A DNA stretch of 64,000 nt from Arthrobacter sp. AQ5-05 (GCF_003287975.1 NZ_QMKQ01000006.1:62001-126000), one strand, 5' to 3'; shown: positions 46,785 to 55,596, numbered from the stretch's first letter. Numbers and translations: made by a program. Notes: generated from the letters alone by a model not told the origin.

Positions 46785-47861
46785 CTACAGGGCGCAGCCG
46801 ATCAAGAGCGGTTCGTTGTGCAGCTCGATGCCGAAGCGTTCGCGGACCCCGGCACGCACCGCGCGGGCGATGGCCAGCACGTCCGCGCTGGACGCGTGTC
46901 CGCGGTTGGTGATGGCCAGGGTGTGCTTCGTGGACAGCGCCGCCCGACCGCCGGCCAGCCGTTCCCCGGCGGTGCCTTCCAACCCGAAGCCCTTGGCGAA
47001 GCCGGCCCTGTCGATCAGCCAGGCAGCCGAGAGCTTGACCATGCCGGGGGTGTCCACCGGGAAGTTCGGGGCCCCGGCGGGCAGCGAGTCGAGCACCGCG
47101 GCCGGCACGATCGGGTTGGTGAAGAAGGAACCGGTGGAAAAGGTGTCGCGGTCCGCGGCGTCCAGCACCATGCCCTTGGAGGCACGCAATTGGAGCACCG
47201 TGGCGCGCACCGCCGCGGCGTCGGCGCGTTCTCCCACCGACACGCCCAGGGTGCGGGCCAGCTCCTGGTAGCGGATCGGCGCGGAGTCGGGCCGGCGCTC
47301 CAGCGCGAAGGACACCGAGAGCACCACGTATTGCGGCGAGCCGTTGGTGGTGGTGCGCTTGAGCAGCGAATCGCGGTAGCCGAACCCCAGCCCGGCGTTT
47401 CCGAAGTAGGTGGTGAAGCCGGTGGCGCGTTCGTAGACCTTGGCCTCGAGCAACGTGTGGGCCACCTCGGAGCCGTAGGCGCCGACGTTCTGCACCGGGG
47501 TGGCCCCGGCCGATCCGGGGATCCCGGACAGGGCCTCGAGCCCCGAGAGCCCGGCGTCCAGGGTCTGGGCGACGGCGTCGTCCCACGGGTGCCCGGCGGC
47601 GATGTCCACGCGGATGCGACCGTCGGACAGCTCCTTGCCGATCGACACCCCCCGGTTGGCGATCTGCAGCACCGTGCCGGGGTACCCGGCGTCGTCGATC
47701 ACCAGGTTCGAGCCGCCGGCAACGATCAGCAGTTCCTCCCCCGCCGCGTCCGCGGCCCCCACCGCGGCGGTGATCCGTGCCTCGGTGTCCGCACGGACGA
47801 AGGTGGCGGCGGGGCCGCCGACGCCGGTGGTGGTCAGGGGTGCGAGCAGCTGGGTGTTCAC
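46785..47861 (-). CDS. murB: UDP-N-acetylenolpyruvoylglucosamine reductase
   Basis: MurB is the FAD enzyme that reduces enolpyruvyl-UDP-GlcNAc to UDP-MurNAc for peptidoglycan. The 358 residues include the FAD-binding IVAGGSNLVIDDAGYPGTV, LSGIPGSAGATPVQNVGAYG, the proton-donating Ser in FSTGSFFTNPIV and the conserved terminal Glu in LHNEPLLIG. It uses GTG 47861 as start. It follows the MFS gene by 12 bases and is probably cotranscribed with it and with the dehydratase pair. Confidence 0.95.
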   Translation of the reverse strand: MNTQLLAPLTTTGVGGPAATFVRADTEARITAAVGAADAAGEELLIVAGGSNLVIDDAGYPGTVLQIANRGVSIGKELSDGRIRVDIAAGHPWDDAVAQTLDAGLSGLEALSGIPGSAGATPVQNVGAYGSEVAHTLLEAKVYERATGFTTYFGNAGLGFGYRDSLLKRTTTNGSPQYVVLSVSFALERRPDSAPIRYQELARTLGVSVGERADAAAVRATVLQLRASKGMVLDAADRDTFSTGSFFTNPIVPAAVLDSLPAGAPNFPVDTPGMVKLSAAWLIDRAGFAKGFGLEGTAGERLAGGRAALSTKHTLAITNRGHASSADVLAIARAVRAGVRERFGIELHNEPLLIGCAL

Positions 47862-47873
47862 GGTGGTTGCGCC

Positions 47874-49064
47874 TTAGTGTTCGGAGGTGTTGGTTGCGGG
47901 TTCCGGCACGGCGGCGGCCTTGCGGGGGCCGGCGGCCGGGGCCAGGAAGAAGGAGATGACCACGAGGATGCCCACGTAGCCCAGGGCGTGCAGCAGCCCG
48001 ACGCGGTCAGCCAGCAGGCCCAGCAGCGGGGGGCCGCCCAGGAACGCACCGTAGCCGATGGTGGAGACCACCGAGACCCGGGCGGCGGCGCGCATCGGGT
48101 CGTCCGAGGCCGCGGTCATCGCCACCGGGAAGCTCAGTGCGACCCCCAGTCCCCAAAACACCAGGGCCGCGAAGGCCGTGTGCAGGGAGGGCCCGAAGAC
48201 GAACAGCAGCAGTCCGGCCAGGGTGGACGCCGCGGAGATCCGGATGACCACCACGCGCCCGAGCCGGGCCAGGACAAACCCGCCGCCGAGGCGGGCCAGG
48301 GTCATCGCGGTGACGAAGACCCCGTAGCCGATGGCACCCACGGAGTTGATGGCCCCGTAGCCGTCGGACAGGGCCAGGGCGACCCAGTCCCCCGCCGCGC
48401 CCTCGGCCAGCGCCATGCCGAGGACCAGCACGCCGAGCACCAGGGTGCGCGGTTCGCGCCAGGCATCGGCCAGCAGCGACTTGTTGGAGTGCCCGGACCC
48501 GGCGTTGGAGGCGTCGGGCCGAAAGGCCCTGGTGCCGGTGTGGATGATGGCCAGCACGGCCACGGACATCAATGCGAAGTGCCAGGAAATGGACAGGTGC
48601 AGCGCGGCGCCCAGGGCCCCGGCCGCGGCACCCAGCACGGTGCCCACGGAGAAGAAGCCGTGCAGCACCGGCATGATCGGCACGCCCAGGGCCCGTTCCA
48701 TGGCGGCGCCCTGGACGTTGGAGGAGACGTTCCAGGCGGCGTTGCCGGCGCCCACGAGTCCCAGCGCCGTCCCGGTAAGCACCAGCGAGTGGAGCGCTGC
48801 CGCCGCGACGCCTACGGCAGCAAGTGCCACTGCGGTCAGCGAGGCGGCGAGCACCAGGGTCCGCTTGGAGCCCAGGCGCATGACCACGAATCCGGAGACC
48901 GAGACCGAGGCGAAGGACCCGGCCGTCATGCACAGCAGCAGCAGGCCGACCTCGCCGTGGCTCAGCCCCAGCGCGTCGCGCACCGAGGGCAGCCGGGAGA
49001 CCAGCGTGGAGAGCATCAGCCCGGAGGCCAGGTACAGCGCGAGCACGCCATTGCGCCAGGGCAT
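47874..49064 (-). CDS. MFS transporter
   Basis: A 396-residue major facilitator with about twelve membrane segments. It begins RNGVLALYLASGLMLSTLVS and has the loop 2-3 motif in VVMRLGSKRTLVLAASLT. GNAAWNVSSNVQGAAMERAL recalls the YbjJ-like subfamily. The substrate is unknown. The start ATG 49064 lacks a clear ribosome binding site. It lies between the HadB-like gene (59-base gap) and murB (12-base gap). Confidence 0.88.
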   Translation of the reverse strand: MPWRNGVLALYLASGLMLSTLVSRLPSVRDALGLSHGEVGLLLLCMTAGSFASVSVSGFVVMRLGSKRTLVLAASLTAVALAAVGVAAAALHSLVLTGTALGLVGAGNAAWNVSSNVQGAAMERALGVPIMPVLHGFFSVGTVLGAAAGALGAALHLSISWHFALMSVAVLAIIHTGTRAFRPDASNAGSGHSNKSLLADAWREPRTLVLGVLVLGMALAEGAAGDWVALALSDGYGAINSVGAIGYGVFVTAMTLARLGGGFVLARLGRVVVIRISAASTLAGLLLFVFGPSLHTAFAALVFWGLGVALSFPVAMTAASDDPMRAAARVSVVSTIGYGAFLGGPPLLGLLADRVGLLHALGYVGILVVISFFLAPAAGPRKAAAVPEPATNTSEH

Positions 49065-49123
49065 GACCCCGGGGTTGCCCCGGCGCCCCGCGGGGGCGGG
49101 CGATGCGGATTCCGATGCTGGTT

Positions 49124-49564
49124 TCAGAGCTGCACCACGGCCTGGGCCTTGACCAGGACCTTGGTGCCCTCGACGCTGACCACCAGGTCCACGCGGGCGG
49201 TGCGGGCCTCGGTGTCCAGCGCGCCGATGGTGCCGACGATCTCGATGGCGGTGCCCCGGGTCTCGGACGGGTTGGTGCCGGCCGGGTCTGCCACCGGCAC
49301 GGGCTTGGTAAAGCGGGTCTGGTAGTCGACGATGGCGCCGGGGTTTCCGGCCCAGTCGGCGACCAGCTGCACCGCGGCCCCCATGGTGAACATGCCGTGG
49401 GCGATCACCCCGGGCAGCCCGACCTCGGTGGCGAAGCGCTCGTTCCAGTGGATGGGGTTGAAGTCCCCCGAGGCCCCGGCATAGCGCACCAGGTCCGCGC
49501 GGTTCACGAAGACGGTGGCGGAGCCGATCTGCTGGCCCTTTTCAAGGGCGTCGAAGTCGATCAT
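49124..49564 (-). CDS. MaoC-family dehydratase (HadB-like)
   Basis: 146-residue hot-dog-fold subunit. The hydratase motif is YAGASGDFNPIHWNERFATE with Asp34 and His39, five residues apart as in mycobacterial HadB, followed by GLPGVIAHGMFTMGAAVQLV. Together with the preceding HadA-like subunit it should dehydrate (3R)-hydroxyacyl thioesters in fatty-acid elongation. Its ATG overlaps the partner's stop by one base (TAATG). Confidence 0.9.
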   Translation of the reverse strand: MIDFDALEKGQQIGSATVFVNRADLVRYAGASGDFNPIHWNERFATEVGLPGVIAHGMFTMGAAVQLVADWAGNPGAIVDYQTRFTKPVPVADPAGTNPSETRGTAIEIVGTIGALDTEARTARVDLVVSVEGTKVLVKAQAVVQL

Positions 49565-50013
49565 TACTGGTCCTCTCCGCGTACCAAAATCGAGGAAACG
49601 GTGGTGGCGACCTTTTCGCCCTCGGTGGTGGCGATCTCGGCGCGGGTGGAAATCATGGCCCCGCCGCCCATGGCGCGCACGGTGTCCACGTGCAATTCGG
49701 CAACCAGCTGGTCCCCGGCCACGATGGGACGGTGGTGGGTGAAGCGCTGGTCGGCGTGCACCACGCGGGAGAAGTCGATGCCGCTGTCGGAATCGTTGAC
49801 CAGCAGCGCGTCGGCGCGCTGGGCCACGATGATCGCGAAGGTCGGCGGTGCCAGCAGGTCTCCGTGGCCCAGCTGCGCCGCGGCGTCCAGGTCGTAGTGG
49901 GCCCGGTGGGTGGCCTTCACGGCTGCGGCGAATTCGCGGATCTTTTCGCGGCCCACCACGTAGGGCTCCTGGGCCGGGTAGTTCCGGCCTGCCAAGTCGG
50001 GATTGATGCTCAT
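49564..50013 (-). CDS. FAS1-like dehydratase domain protein (HadA-like, UPF0336)
   Basis: 149-residue hot-dog protein beginning MSINPDLAGRNYPAQEPYVV and containing LLAPPTFAIIVAQRADALL and HADQRFTHHRPIVAGDQL. It lacks the catalytic Asp/His motif of its partner, as expected for a HadA-type subunit that provides substrate binding and stability in the heterodimer. It is translationally coupled to the HadB-like gene by a TAATG overlap. Confidence 0.88.
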   Translation of the reverse strand: MSINPDLAGRNYPAQEPYVVGREKIREFAAAVKATHRAHYDLDAAAQLGHGDLLAPPTFAIIVAQRADALLVNDSDSGIDFSRVVHADQRFTHHRPIVAGDQLVAELHVDTVRAMGGGAMISTRAEIATTEGEKVATTVSSILVRGEDQ

Positions 50014-50080
50014 CGGTTGTGCCGCTCCTGTGTGGGACGAGTGCTGCTGCTTGGGTGAAAGATGTGGGCCCGGGGATCGG

Positions 50081-50374
50081 CTAGGGGGTGTCCCCGGGGG
50101 TGTTGTTGTTGCGCTTGCCGCGCTTGGGCGGCCGGGGCCGGACCAGTCCCTGGGAGACGCGCCAGGCCCTGGCGTCGCGGGCGCGGATCACCATCCCGAT
50201 CAGGTGGGCCACCAGTCCGATGCCGATGATGCCCATGGCCGTGTACATCAGCGGCCGGTTGTGCGTGTTGGCACCGATCAGGGCCAGGACGATGCCAGTG
50301 CCCGAAACCACCATCGACCCGATGGCCAGTTTCTTGTACAGTCCGGAAGAAGCTTCCCAGGGGGTATTGGTCAT
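50081..50374 (-). CDS. Small membrane protein
   Basis: 97 residues with two membrane helices (KLAIGSMVVSGTGIVLALIG and LMYTAMGIIGIGLVAHLIGM) and a basic tail (RPRPPKRGKRNNN). It sits between the DUF2797 gene and the HadA-like gene on the same strand. No named family recognised. Confidence 0.75.
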   Translation of the reverse strand: MTNTPWEASSGLYKKLAIGSMVVSGTGIVLALIGANTHNRPLMYTAMGIIGIGLVAHLIGMVIRARDARAWRVSQGLVRPRPPKRGKRNNNTPGDTP

Positions 50375-50406
50375 GCTCCAATCCTAATTCAGCGCCGCAA
50401 ATCGGC

Positions 50407-51342
50407 TTAGAACAGTGCGCCCTGGACCGGTGGCGACTGTGTCGCATGTTCACCCAGCGCCAGTTTGCGCCCCTTCAACACAGCCGCATTGGCCACGAAC
50501 ATCTCCGGTTGCCCGCCCAATTCCATGCCCAGCACCTGCCCGGAGACCGCGGCCACGCAAAAACCGTGGGGTCCTTCGGCGAGGTTCCCCGGGTAGGGCT
50601 GCAGCCGGCGGGCGTCGAAACCGGCCAGCAGGACCTGTCCTTGGGGCGGCGGGGTCCAGGTCTCCTCGACCGTGTGCGAACCGGCCAGGGTTCCCGGGTC
50701 CAGCGACGCGAGAAGGCTGCGCGCGGCCTCCGCCCTGGAAGCGTTCAGCGCATCGAGTTCCACGGTGCCCACGTGGTTTTCCAGCAGGCCGCGGACCTTG
50801 GAGTTGGCCCTGACCTGTTGGGTGAATCCGAGCTCGCTGGTGAGAAGGTCCTCGAGGTCGCGCACCGAGACCCCGTCGGGGCACCAGGCGACATAGCGGG
50901 CGCTGATCGCGCCCTGTTCGGCCAGGCGGCGCCACTTGCTGGGGTTCGCGGCAGTGCCGACCTTGGTGGTTCCCTGGGCAAACGTCGCCACGTAGAGCCA
51001 GTGCGGTTGGTCCAGGTAGTCGCGCAGGCCCGGACCGGCGCGGCCCGTGCGATGGAATTCATGCATCGGCCGTGATTGGTCGGCGGCCGCGCAAGGTGCG
51101 CACTGGGTGCCGCTGGCAATCAGGGAGCCGGTCGGGCAGGGCACCAGGGTGCGGTGGGTCCTGTCGGCGATCAGTTGGTGGCCCAGGCACCAGCGGCCGG
51201 GCAGCACCCTGAAGCCAAGCCGCGTTTCCGGTTCCAGCACCACGTCGCGGGCGTGCCGGTTTTCATCATCGAGCACCAGCGACGGGGTTCCGGGGGCCGC
51301 GGGCCAGCGGATCCCGCGGCAGAGCAGGGCGCGGGTTTCCAC
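50407..51342 (-). CDS. DUF2797 domain protein
   Basis: 311 residues starting at GTG 51342 (VETRALLCRGIRWPAAPG), two bases past the stop of the MinD-like gene, so they are probably cotranscribed and coupled. It contains cysteine pairs near the N-terminus (CLGHQL, CPTGSLIASGTQCAPCAAAD) that look zinc-binding. Next comes the DUF2797 core: HWLYVATFAQGTTKVGTAAN, KWRRLAEQGAISARYVAWCP and VRDLEDLLTSELGFTQQVRA. The GxTKVG segment resembles GIY-YIG-like cores, which is inference. Function unknown. Confidence 0.85.
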   Translation of the reverse strand: METRALLCRGIRWPAAPGTPSLVLDDENRHARDVVLEPETRLGFRVLPGRWCLGHQLIADRTHRTLVPCPTGSLIASGTQCAPCAAADQSRPMHEFHRTGRAGPGLRDYLDQPHWLYVATFAQGTTKVGTAANPSKWRRLAEQGAISARYVAWCPDGVSVRDLEDLLTSELGFTQQVRANSKVRGLLENHVGTVELDALNASRAEAARSLLASLDPGTLAGSHTVEETWTPPPQGQVLLAGFDARRLQPYPGNLAEGPHGFCVAAVSGQVLGMELGGQPEMFVANAAVLKGRKLALGEHATQSPPVQGALF

Positions 51343-51343
51343 C

Positions 51344-53359
51344 TCAGCCGTGCAGTGCCCCGGCCACGGCGGCGGTGGCGTGCAGCCAGGCCCGGCGTGT
51401 TGCCGGGCGCAGTCCCTCAAAGCGGATCTGCCCCTTGACCAGTGCCGCGTCGTAGGGGACGGTGACCACGGAGCGGGCCAGGCGGCCGAAGCCGTGGGCG
51501 ATGCGGTCAAGCTGTTCGCTGTTGCCGTGGGGCTGGTGCTGGGAGACGATGACGACGGCGTTTTGGGCCAGCTCGGCGTAGTGTCCCCCGCGCTTGGCCA
51601 GGGCCTCGAGCAGCAGGGCGCCGGCCTCGGCGTGTTCCTCCACCGTGGTGCTGGCGATGACCAGCTGGTCGGTGTGGTCGATCATGCGCATCCAGCGTTC
51701 GGCCGACTCGTCGTTGCCCGAGTCCATGATGGTCAGGGAGAAGAAGCGCGAGGCTATCGAGTGCAACGCGTCGAAGTCCGCGGCGTTGACGAACTGCTCG
51801 CTGGCCAGCAGCGTCGGGTCGGTGCGCAGGACGCTGTAGCAGTCCTCGGGCTGGTAATGCGTGTAGTCGTGGATGACCGGGTCCCCGACCTTCACGTCCT
51901 TGAGCCGCGGTGCGGCAGCCAGCAGGTCCATGGAATGGGCGGTGTGCGGCCCCTGGCTGGTGCGCCAGCCCAGGGTTCCGCGGGTTCCGTTGTTGTCCCA
52001 GACCAGGACCGGGTCCCCGGTGTTGCGGCCGAAGACGGCCGAGAGCAGCACCGCGGTGGGGGTCTTGTTGGCTCCGCCCTTGCCGTTGACCACGGAGATG
52101 GTCTTGGGTTCGGTGAGCCGGGTGCCGACGACGCGGCGCCATTTGCGTTCCTCGACCTCCTCGGCCGAAGGTTCCATGTTGAAGCCCAGACGCGTGAGGA
52201 AGCCGCGGAAACCGCGTTCGGCACGGAACGTGGTCTCGTCCTCGGGGCGCAGGAACGTGTCGCGGGTCCCGGCTGCCGGGTTCATCTCGCGGAAGGCCTG
52301 GCGGCGCCCTTCGGGCGTCGTGAGGTCCTCGGCCGGTGCTGAGCTGTCCGCCGTCTTGGCCGCTGCCGCGGCGGGCGCGGCGGGGTTTCCGGCGGCCTTG
52401 GGTGCGACCGGCTTCGGAGCAACCGGCTTGGGCGCAGCAGGCTTGGCTGGGGCAGCAGCAGGCTTGTTGTCTGTCGTGGCCGTCGGCTTGGCGGGTGTTG
52501 CCGCGGGCTTCGCGCCCGGTGCGGCTGCCGGTTTGGCGGCCGCGGGAGCAGGCCTTGCGGCGGGGATGGCTGCCGTCGGAGCCGGCTTTGCCGCGGTAGG
52601 TGCGGGCTTTGCTGCGGCTGGAGCGGGTTTCGCTGCCGGTGTGGCGGCGGCCTGTGCAGGCTTTGGCTCCACGGGAGCCGGCTTGGTTGCGGGGGTGGCT
52701 GCAGGCTTGGCGGCTTCCGGCTTCGCGGCCGGGGCCGCGGGCTTGGCCGGTGCAGCGGGCTTGGCCGGTGCAGCGGCTGCGGCAGGTTTCGGGGAAGCAG
52801 TGGCTGCGGGCGCGGGTGGCTTGGCGGCGCTTACGGCGGGGGCCGCGGGCTTGGCCCCGGTTGCAGGCTGTGTCTCGGCCTTGGGCGGAACGGCCTTGGC
52901 ATCCGGTGCTTTTGCTGCTGCTGGCGCCGGTGCTGCTGGTTTGGCTGCGGGCTTGGCATTTGCCGGCGCCGGTGCAGCGGGCTTGTTCACGGTCTTGGTG
53001 GCGTTGCCGTCCTTTTCCGGGGCTGGCGCGGCGGCTGCGGGCCTTGCCGGAGCCGACGGAGCCGGTTTGGGTTGCGGCTTTGCGGGGGCCGTTGCGCTCG
53101 ACGCGGCCGTCGGTGCGGTCTTGGCGTTTGCGGCGCCTGCGGTGTTGACCGGGCTGGCTGGTCCGGGCTTGGCGGTTGCGGCCGGGGCTCCTTCGAGGCC
53201 GGCTTCGGGAACGGCATCGAATTCGTCCGGCACCCGGGGCTTTGCCGCGGCCTTCTTCGCGTCGTCCTTGGCCTGTTCTTGGGCTGCCACTTCGGCTTGG
53301 CGGGCGCGCCGCAGGGAAGCACGGGTCGGGAACTCTTGGTTGAAGTCCGCTTTCGGCAT
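51344..53359 (-). CDS. MinD/ParA-like ATPase with long Ala/Pro/Lys-rich N-terminus
   Basis: 671 residues from ATG 53359 (ribosome binding site AGGAGAGGA). The charged start MPKADFNQEFPTRASLRRAR is followed from about residue 60 to 345 by a low-complexity region dominated by Ala, Pro and Lys (units such as AAKPAPAAAKPAPT). A P-loop ATPase domain then starts near residue 415. Its Walker A motif is altered: VVNGKGGANKTPTAVLLSA, where KGGVGKTT is usual. Later parts include LTIMDSGNDESAERWMRMID and VVIVSQHQPHGNSEQLDRIA. The architecture recalls EspI of mycobacterial type VII secretion, but no secretion genes are nearby. It is followed at once by the DUF2797 gene. Confidence 0.85.
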   Translation of the reverse strand: MPKADFNQEFPTRASLRRARQAEVAAQEQAKDDAKKAAAKPRVPDEFDAVPEAGLEGAPAATAKPGPASPVNTAGAANAKTAPTAASSATAPAKPQPKPAPSAPARPAAAAPAPEKDGNATKTVNKPAAPAPANAKPAAKPAAPAPAAAKAPDAKAVPPKAETQPATGAKPAAPAVSAAKPPAPAATASPKPAAAAAPAKPAAPAKPAAPAAKPEAAKPAATPATKPAPVEPKPAQAAATPAAKPAPAAAKPAPTAAKPAPTAAIPAARPAPAAAKPAAAPGAKPAATPAKPTATTDNKPAAAPAKPAAPKPVAPKPVAPKAAGNPAAPAAAAAKTADSSAPAEDLTTPEGRRQAFREMNPAAGTRDTFLRPEDETTFRAERGFRGFLTRLGFNMEPSAEEVEERKWRRVVGTRLTEPKTISVVNGKGGANKTPTAVLLSAVFGRNTGDPVLVWDNNGTRGTLGWRTSQGPHTAHSMDLLAAAPRLKDVKVGDPVIHDYTHYQPEDCYSVLRTDPTLLASEQFVNAADFDALHSIASRFFSLTIMDSGNDESAERWMRMIDHTDQLVIASTTVEEHAEAGALLLEALAKRGGHYAELAQNAVVIVSQHQPHGNSEQLDRIAHGFGRLARSVVTVPYDAALVKGQIRFEGLRPATRRAWLHATAAVAGALHG

Positions 53360-53622
53360 GTGCTTCGTCCTCTCCTGGAGATTCATGGTCGTCGAGAGCG
53401 AATGACCCCAACGAGTCCAACCTTCCAGGTCGGGCACGCATGATTGCGGCTTTCGCACTTCGTCCATCTTATCGGGCAACCCACGTGAACCGCCGGATTG
53501 AGTCGGCTTGATCACAGGCGCCATCAAAGTAGGAAATGGTATGTGTCGTGGCTAGCCTTGGAGGTGGAAGCCCGCGTTGACCTACATTGGGAGCCCGGGA
53601 CACTGAACGAACAGGATTTCTC

Positions 53623-54252
53623 TTGGACTTTTTCTCCACTGCCTTGGACGCACTAAGTGCCTTCATCTTCGCTGCTGCAGGAAACCCCCTGTCGTACTTG
53701 ATGATTTTCCTGTTTTGCGCGATTGACGGCTTCTTCCCGCCGGTGCCCAGCGAATCGCTGGTCGTGGCCTTGGCTTCCCTGGTGCCAACCCACGGAAATC
53801 CGAACCCCTGGCTACTGGGGCTGGTCGCCGGCCTCGGCGCCTTCGTCGGTGACAACGTGGCATACCTGATCGGGCGCGGCATCGGAACCGACAGGTTTGC
53901 GTGGATGCGCCGGAAGCGGCTTCAGCACGCCTTTGCCTGGGCCGGCTACGAATTGCGGCTTCGCCCGGTCTCCCTGATCCTGGTTGCCCGGTTCGTTCCC
54001 ATCGGTCGTGTCGCGGTGAATCTGGTGGCGGGAGCCACGGGTTTCCCGCGCCGGACCTTCATCATCCTGACCTGCTTTTCCAGCCTGGGCTGGGCAACCT
54101 ATTCCGTCCTCATCGGGATCCTGGCCGGCCGGTGGTTCGAGGAACACCATCTCCTGGGCATGGCGGTCGCCGTGGCGGTGGCCATCGGACTGGGGATCCT
54201 CATCGACCGGATCGTTTCCAGGGTCAGCGGGAACACGTCGTTGCGGAAATAG
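53623..54252 (+). CDS. DedA-family membrane protein
   Basis: 209 residues of the DedA family, linked to lipid scrambling or undecaprenyl-phosphate recycling and membrane potential in other bacteria. It has AIDGFFPPVPSESLVVALAS, a FVGDNVAYLIGRGIG segment and ILVARFVPIGRVAVNLVAGA with the conserved Arg-containing re-entrant motif. I chose TTG 53623 (MDFFSTALDALSAF) because AGGAT lies seven bases upstream; a TTG 12 codons earlier is the alternative. It is divergent from the MinD-like gene and ends at a good terminator. Confidence 0.9.
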   Translation: MDFFSTALDALSAFIFAAAGNPLSYLMIFLFCAIDGFFPPVPSESLVVALASLVPTHGNPNPWLLGLVAGLGAFVGDNVAYLIGRGIGTDRFAWMRRKRLQHAFAWAGYELRLRPVSLILVARFVPIGRVAVNLVAGATGFPRRTFIILTCFSSLGWATYSVLIGILAGRWFEEHHLLGMAVAVAVAIGLGILIDRIVSRVSGNTSLRK

Positions 54253-54270
54253 CCGGAGCCGACGCAAAAC

Positions 54271-54317
54271 AAAAACCGCGGCTGGACCCGTTATCCGGGC
54301 CAACCGCGGTTTTTTTG
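54271..54317 (+). terminator. Terminator after dedA
   Basis: AAAAACCGCGG and CCGCGGTTTTTTT enclose an inner stem (GGACCCG / CCGGGCC); the T-run follows the stem on the plus strand, 18 bases past the stop. Confidence 0.85.
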
Positions 54318-54320
54318 TCG

Positions 54321-54392
54321 AGCCCCCCACCGGAATCGATCCGGTGACCTCGTTCTTACCAAGAACGCGCTCTACCACTGAGCTAGGGGGGC
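54321..54392 (-). tRNA. tRNA-Thr (GGT)
   Basis: On the minus strand GCCCCCCTAGCTCAGTGGTA begins a 72-base cloverleaf. The acceptor stem GCCCCCC pairs with GGGGGGC, the anticodon loop is TTGGTAA (anticodon GGT), and the T-stem is CACCGG/CCGGTG. No CCA tail is encoded. A second, nearly identical copy lies at 55742-55813. Confidence 0.93.
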
Positions 54393-54573
54393 AACGAGAA
54401 AACACTCTACCCAATGATCGACCTAAATTGCACATCGAAAACCGCGGACATGACCAACGCCACATTTTGGCGCCTTCGACAGTGCGTTTCCGCCCGTTCG
54501 AAGCCGGCAGCCGCCCCCCTCCGGCTCTGTATCCGGGGGCCGTGCCGACCCGCAATCCGGATGGCCCGGTGCC

Positions 54574-55284
54574 TCAGCTTTCGGTTGCCTTGCGCCGCCC
54601 GGCCTTCAGCAGCTCGAGCCCAATGGGGATGACGGAGACGAGAACGATCGCGATGAAGATGACATCAATGTTCTTGCCGACCCACTCGTATTGGCCCAAC
54701 CAGAAACCCAGCAGTGTCACGCCCACGCCCCACAGCAGGGCTCCCAGGAGGTTGTAGAGCGCGAAGACTCGGTAGCGCATGTGCGCCACCCCGGCGATCA
54801 CCGGGGCGAACGTCCTGATGATCGGGACGAATCGGGCAAGAACCACGGCCCGCCCGCCGAAGCGTTCGAAGAAGACATGCGCCTTGTTGACATGCTCCCT
54901 GTGGAAAAACCTTGAATCGGGCTTGTTGAAGATTGCGGGGCCGGCCTTGCGGCCGATCAGGTATCCGGTTTGGTCACCGGCGAAAGCCGCAATAACGATC
55001 AGCAGCGCAAACAGCGGCAGGCCGACATCCAGGGCGCCGGTGGCGACCAGAAGCCCTGCGGTGAAAAGCATGGAATCACCGGGCAGGAAGAAACCCACCA
55101 GCAGTCCGGTCTCGGCAAACACGATGCCGCAGATCAGCAGGATCACCCACGGGCCCAATGCGGGATTCCGCAAGAAGACATCGGGGTTCAGCCAGTCCGG
55201 CAGGAAACTCGCCGACGCCGGCCGCACCGCAATCGCAGCCATCGTTGCATGCAGATTCAGAAGTTGGATCACCGAACAAACCAT
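54574..55284 (-). CDS. DedA-family membrane protein (second)
   Basis: About 236 residues of the DedA family, the longer subtype with an E-x-G...P-G-D motif (FAETGLLVGFFLPGDSMLFT). Then come AAFAGDQTGYLIGRKAGPAI, VVLARFVPIIRTFAPVIAGV and a final helix FIAIVLVSVIPIGLELL. The start is uncertain: ATG 55284, GTG 55272 and ATG 55242 are all in frame and none has a clear ribosome binding site. It faces the first DedA gene with tRNA-Thr between them. Confidence 0.88.
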   Translation of the reverse strand: MVCSVIQLLNLHATMAAIAVRPASASFLPDWLNPDVFLRNPALGPWVILLICGIVFAETGLLVGFFLPGDSMLFTAGLLVATGALDVGLPLFALLIVIAAFAGDQTGYLIGRKAGPAIFNKPDSRFFHREHVNKAHVFFERFGGRAVVLARFVPIIRTFAPVIAGVAHMRYRVFALYNLLGALLWGVGVTLLGFWLGQYEWVGKNIDVIFIAIVLVSVIPIGLELLKAGRRKATES

Positions 55285-55553
55285 ACGGCACCACATCGTC
55301 TCACGAGCAGGACTACACCGATCGGAACCGGTTTCCCAGCCGATTCACGGCCTGCACTCGGACATGCCCCGCGGGTTGAGCCCCGGCGCGAAAGTCGCGT
55401 TTCGCCACAGCCGTGCAACTGCCCGCGTCGTTCACTCAGCGGATAGGTCCAAGGGGGCCAATGGAAGGAACGCGCCGGATGACAAAAAGGGGCGCGCCGT
55501 CGGGTGCACCCAGGCCTGCACTTGGGCACTTTTTTGCCTGTTTTTGGGCAAAG

Positions 55554-55586
55554 AAAAAGCCCCGGAATCGTTGAGATTCCGGGGCT
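55554..55586 (-). terminator. Terminator after tRNA-Met
   Basis: Perfect 12-base-pair stem AGCCCCGGAATC with its complement and a five-base loop. On the minus strand it is followed by five T. It lies about 10 bases past the tRNA-Met 3' end. Confidence 0.85.
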
Positions 55587-55596
55587 AAGTCCTTGG

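Noticed and set aside
52330-53240. Repetitive GC-rich tract, considered as a CRISPR array or tandem repeat element
   Set aside because: It is in frame within the MinD-like gene and encodes a varying Ala/Pro/Lys-rich sequence; there are no constant repeats with unique spacers.
51873-53405. 510-codon plus-strand frame opposite the Ala/Pro/Lys-rich region
   Set aside because: Reverse of Ala/Pro/Lys codons gives Gly/Ala/Leu-rich pseudo-membrane sequence; it is a shadow of the real gene.
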